Assembly: GCF_019974155.1 (NCBI RefSeq)
Contig: NZ_AP025158.1
Span: 1,674,001 to 1,738,000 of the forward strand
Length of the DNA: 64,000 bases
Source of the DNA: Thermus thermophilus
Lineage (GTDB): Bacteria > Deinococcota > Deinococci > Deinococcales > Thermaceae
Direction: 5' to 3'
A program made the position numbers and the translations under genes. The notes beneath the pieces are model-generated. The model saw only the letters and a program-made list of their open reading frames with translations. It searched no databases and had not been told where the DNA came from. The first letter of the stretch is position 1; each line of letters starts with the position of its first letter. Below, in pieces: positions 62,560 through 64,000 of this stretch.

Positions 62560-63552
62560 ATGGTGCCCACGCCCGAGGCCATCCGGCAGGCCCTCCAAGA
62601 AAGGCTCCTCGCCCGCCTGGACCACCCCGACCCCCTTTACCGGGACCTCCTCCAGGACTACCCCAGGCGGGGGGGGAAGATGCTCCGGGGCCTCCTCACC
62701 GTGTACAGCGCCCTGGCCCACGGGGCGCCCTTGGAAGCGGGCCTGGAAGCCGCGACTGCCCTGGAGCTTTTCCAGAACTGGGTCCTGATCCACGACGACA
62801 TTGAGGACGGCTCCGAGGAGCGCCGGGGCCGGCCCGCCCTCCACCGCCTCCACCCCATGCCCCTGGCCCTGAACGCGGGGGACGCCCTGCACGCCGAGAT
62901 GTGGGGCCTCCTCGCGGAAGGCCTCGCCCGGGGGCTTTTCCCCCCGGAGGTCCTCTTGGAGTTCCACGAGGTGGTGCGGCGCACCGCCTACGGCCAGCAC
63001 CTGGACCTCCTCTGGACCCTAAGCGGGACCTTTGACCTGAGGCCGGAGGACTACTTCCGCATGGTGGCCCACAAGGCCGCCTACTACACCGCCGTGGCCC
63101 CCTTGCGCCTCGGGGCCCTCCTCGCCGGGAAGACCCCGCCCGCCGCCTACGAGGAGGGGGGGCTAAAGCTCGGCATGGCCTTCCAGATCGTGGACGACAT
63201 CCTGAACCTCGAGGGGGACGAGGCCTACGGCAAGGAGCGGGCCGGGGACCTCTACGAGGGCAAGCGCACCCTAATCCTCCTCCGCTTCCTGGAGGAGGCT
63301 TCCCCCGAGGAAAGGGCCCGGGCCCTCGCCCTCCTCGCCCTGCCCCGGGAGGCGAAGCCCGAGGCGGAGGTGGGTTGGCTTCTGGAAAGGCTCCTCGCCT
63401 CGAGGGCCCTGGCCTGGGCCAAGGCGGAGGCCAAGCGCCTCCAGGCCGAGGGCCTCGCCCTCCTGGAGGCCGCCTTCCGGGACCTCCCGGGGAAGGAGGC
63501 CCTGGACCACCTCCAGGGCCTTCTCGCCGCCTTGGTGGAGCGCAGGGCATAA
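62560..63552 (+). CDS. Polyprenyl diphosphate synthase (IspA/GGPPS type)
   Basis: 330 aa. All-alpha prenyltransferase: GKMLRGLLTVYSAL, first Asp motif LIHDDIEDGSEERRGRPALH (D-D-x2-D), a middle HKAAYYTAVAPLRLGALLAG, and second motif FQIVDDILNLEGD (D-D-x2-N). It condenses IPP onto allylic diphosphates, giving FPP, GGPP or longer (menaquinone or carotenoid chains). Product length cannot be read confidently. Confidence 0.9.
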   Translation: MVPTPEAIRQALQERLLARLDHPDPLYRDLLQDYPRRGGKMLRGLLTVYSALAHGAPLEAGLEAATALELFQNWVLIHDDIEDGSEERRGRPALHRLHPMPLALNAGDALHAEMWGLLAEGLARGLFPPEVLLEFHEVVRRTAYGQHLDLLWTLSGTFDLRPEDYFRMVAHKAAYYTAVAPLRLGALLAGKTPPAAYEEGGLKLGMAFQIVDDILNLEGDEAYGKERAGDLYEGKRTLILLRFLEEASPEERARALALLALPREAKPEAEVGWLLERLLASRALAWAKAEAKRLQAEGLALLEAAFRDLPGKEALDHLQGLLAALVERRA

Positions 63553-63559
63553 TGGGGCC

Positions 63560-63751
63560 ATGCAGGGGGTGCGCTTCCGGGTCATCACCGCCAACGACCC
63601 CGACATCCTCCAAGAGCGCCTGAACCGCTTCGTGGAGGACCTTTCCGAGGATGTGGTCCTCGTGGACGTGAAGTTCGCCGTGGCCGAGGGCCCCTCTCCC
63701 CTCTTCGCCGTCCTGGTGCAGTACAAGGAAGTGGAGGCGTGGAAGGAGTAG
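63560..63751 (+). CDS. Small conserved hypothetical protein
   Basis: 63 aa, acidic, alpha/beta pattern: MQGVRFRVITANDPDILQERLNRFVEDLSEDVVLVDVKFAVAEGPSPLFAVLVQYKEVEAWKE. It resembles a small ferredoxin-like beta-alpha-beta fold seen in YbgT/Cse60-type proteins, but I do not recognise a named family. ATG is six bases after CATAAT, which covers the ispA-type gene's stop codon. Overlaps the next ORF by 13 bases. Confidence 0.7.
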   Translation: MQGVRFRVITANDPDILQERLNRFVEDLSEDVVLVDVKFAVAEGPSPLFAVLVQYKEVEAWKE

Positions 63752-64000
63752 AGGCCTTCCTCTTCTTCCTCGCCCTCCGGGGCGAGGCCAAGCGGGAGGA
63801 GGTGCGGGCCCGGTTTCCCCGGCTCGTCCCCCTCCTCAAGGCTCTGGGAGAGGCGGTGGAGGCGCAGGGCGAAACCTTCAGGCTCGCCAAGCCCCTCCGC
63901 CTCTCCTGGTTCGCCCCCCTCTTCCAGGCCCAGTACTCCCCCCTCCTCCCCGAGGAGGAGCGGGCCCTCGCCCTGGAGCGGCTCGTGGAGGCCGCCTTCC
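63739..64000 (+). CDS. Unrecognised protein, N-terminal part only
   Basis: GTG 63739 opens a frame of 87 codons running off the window: MEGVEAFLFFLALRGEAKREEVRARFPRLVPLLKALGEAVEAQGETFRLAKPLRL... The first part resembles a small winged helix, as in the N-terminus of biotin ligases and other regulators, but the following residues do not settle it. Coupled to the preceding small gene. Confidence 0.5.
   Translation, partial: MEGVEAFLFFLALRGEAKREEVRARFPRLVPLLKALGEAVEAQGETFRLAKPLRLSWFAPLFQAQYSPLLPEEERALALERLVEAAF

Overview
The window is very GC-rich (roughly 68-70%), with third positions almost all G or C and genes packed end to end. It carries a 23S-5S-tRNA-Gly unit with no 16S gene, an alpha-aminoadipate aminotransferase of the LysN type, and proteins (RuvB, FtsH, FabH, LysN, small FAD protein) that I recognise as Thermus thermophilus. 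It is best read as a T. thermophilus chromosome segment (HB8-like); I cannot name the strain from sequence alone.

Layout: 1-4.4 kb, thiL (cut by the window edge), a ComB-like gene, a WecG/TagA glycosyltransferase, an exported TPR protein and a flavin reductase. 4.4-10.7 kb, yceD-rpmF followed by the fatty-acid operon fabH-fabD-fabG-acpP, then fabF and a dNTP triphosphohydrolase. 10.8-14 kb, lysN, then an AT-rich foreign nuclease-like gene facing a frameshifted DNA methyltransferase. 14-23 kb, rluD, panB, ruvB, a DUF4388 protein, a TPR protein, ftsH, an SCP2 protein and a zinc alcohol dehydrogenase. 23-30 kb, a UspA-like protein, then lptF-lptG-lptD and a lipoprotein (envelope), and an SDR. 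30-45 kb, mostly minus strand: VanZ-like, methylmalonyl-CoA epimerase, FAD oxidoreductase, polyferredoxin, chorismate mutase-DAHP synthase, tatAC, glmU, lgt, a glutaredoxin-like protein, DUF456, DUF58, a tungsten aldehyde oxidoreductase, and a UgpB/MalE-type ABC importer without its ATPase. 45-51 kb, tsaB, an FMN reductase beside an IS remnant, an SDR, a small FAD protein, a PASTA protein, yraN and a UbiD decarboxylase. 51-54 kb, a five-gene signalling cluster (DUF4388, CvnD-type GTPase, stand-alone CZB, Roadblock, REC-HD-GYP). 54-57.4 kb, trmB and two decayed abutting insertion sequences (IS3 and IS4 type). 57.4-60.7 kb, the rRNA unit. 60.7-64 kb, moaA, an EamA transporter, a polyprenyl synthase and two small or partial ORFs.

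Two themes run through the window. First, promoters: more than twenty genes have a TANNNT -10 hexamer only 5-9 nt before the start codon and no Shine-Dalgarno, the signature of leaderless mRNA; several divergent pairs share overlapping -10 boxes, and several -10 boxes include or touch the stop codon of the previous gene. Second, decay: the three IS elements, the methyltransferase and the small GTPase all carry frameshifts, so one-base indels here should be confirmed.

The best candidate for an under-described system is the conservon-like GTPase/Roadblock/CZB/HD-GYP/DUF4388 cluster at 51.1-53.9 kb. Next are the decayed restriction-modification-like pair at 12-14 kb, the LPS-type transport operon in a lineage thought to lack classical LPS, and the leaderless six-codon ORF coupled to fabH.
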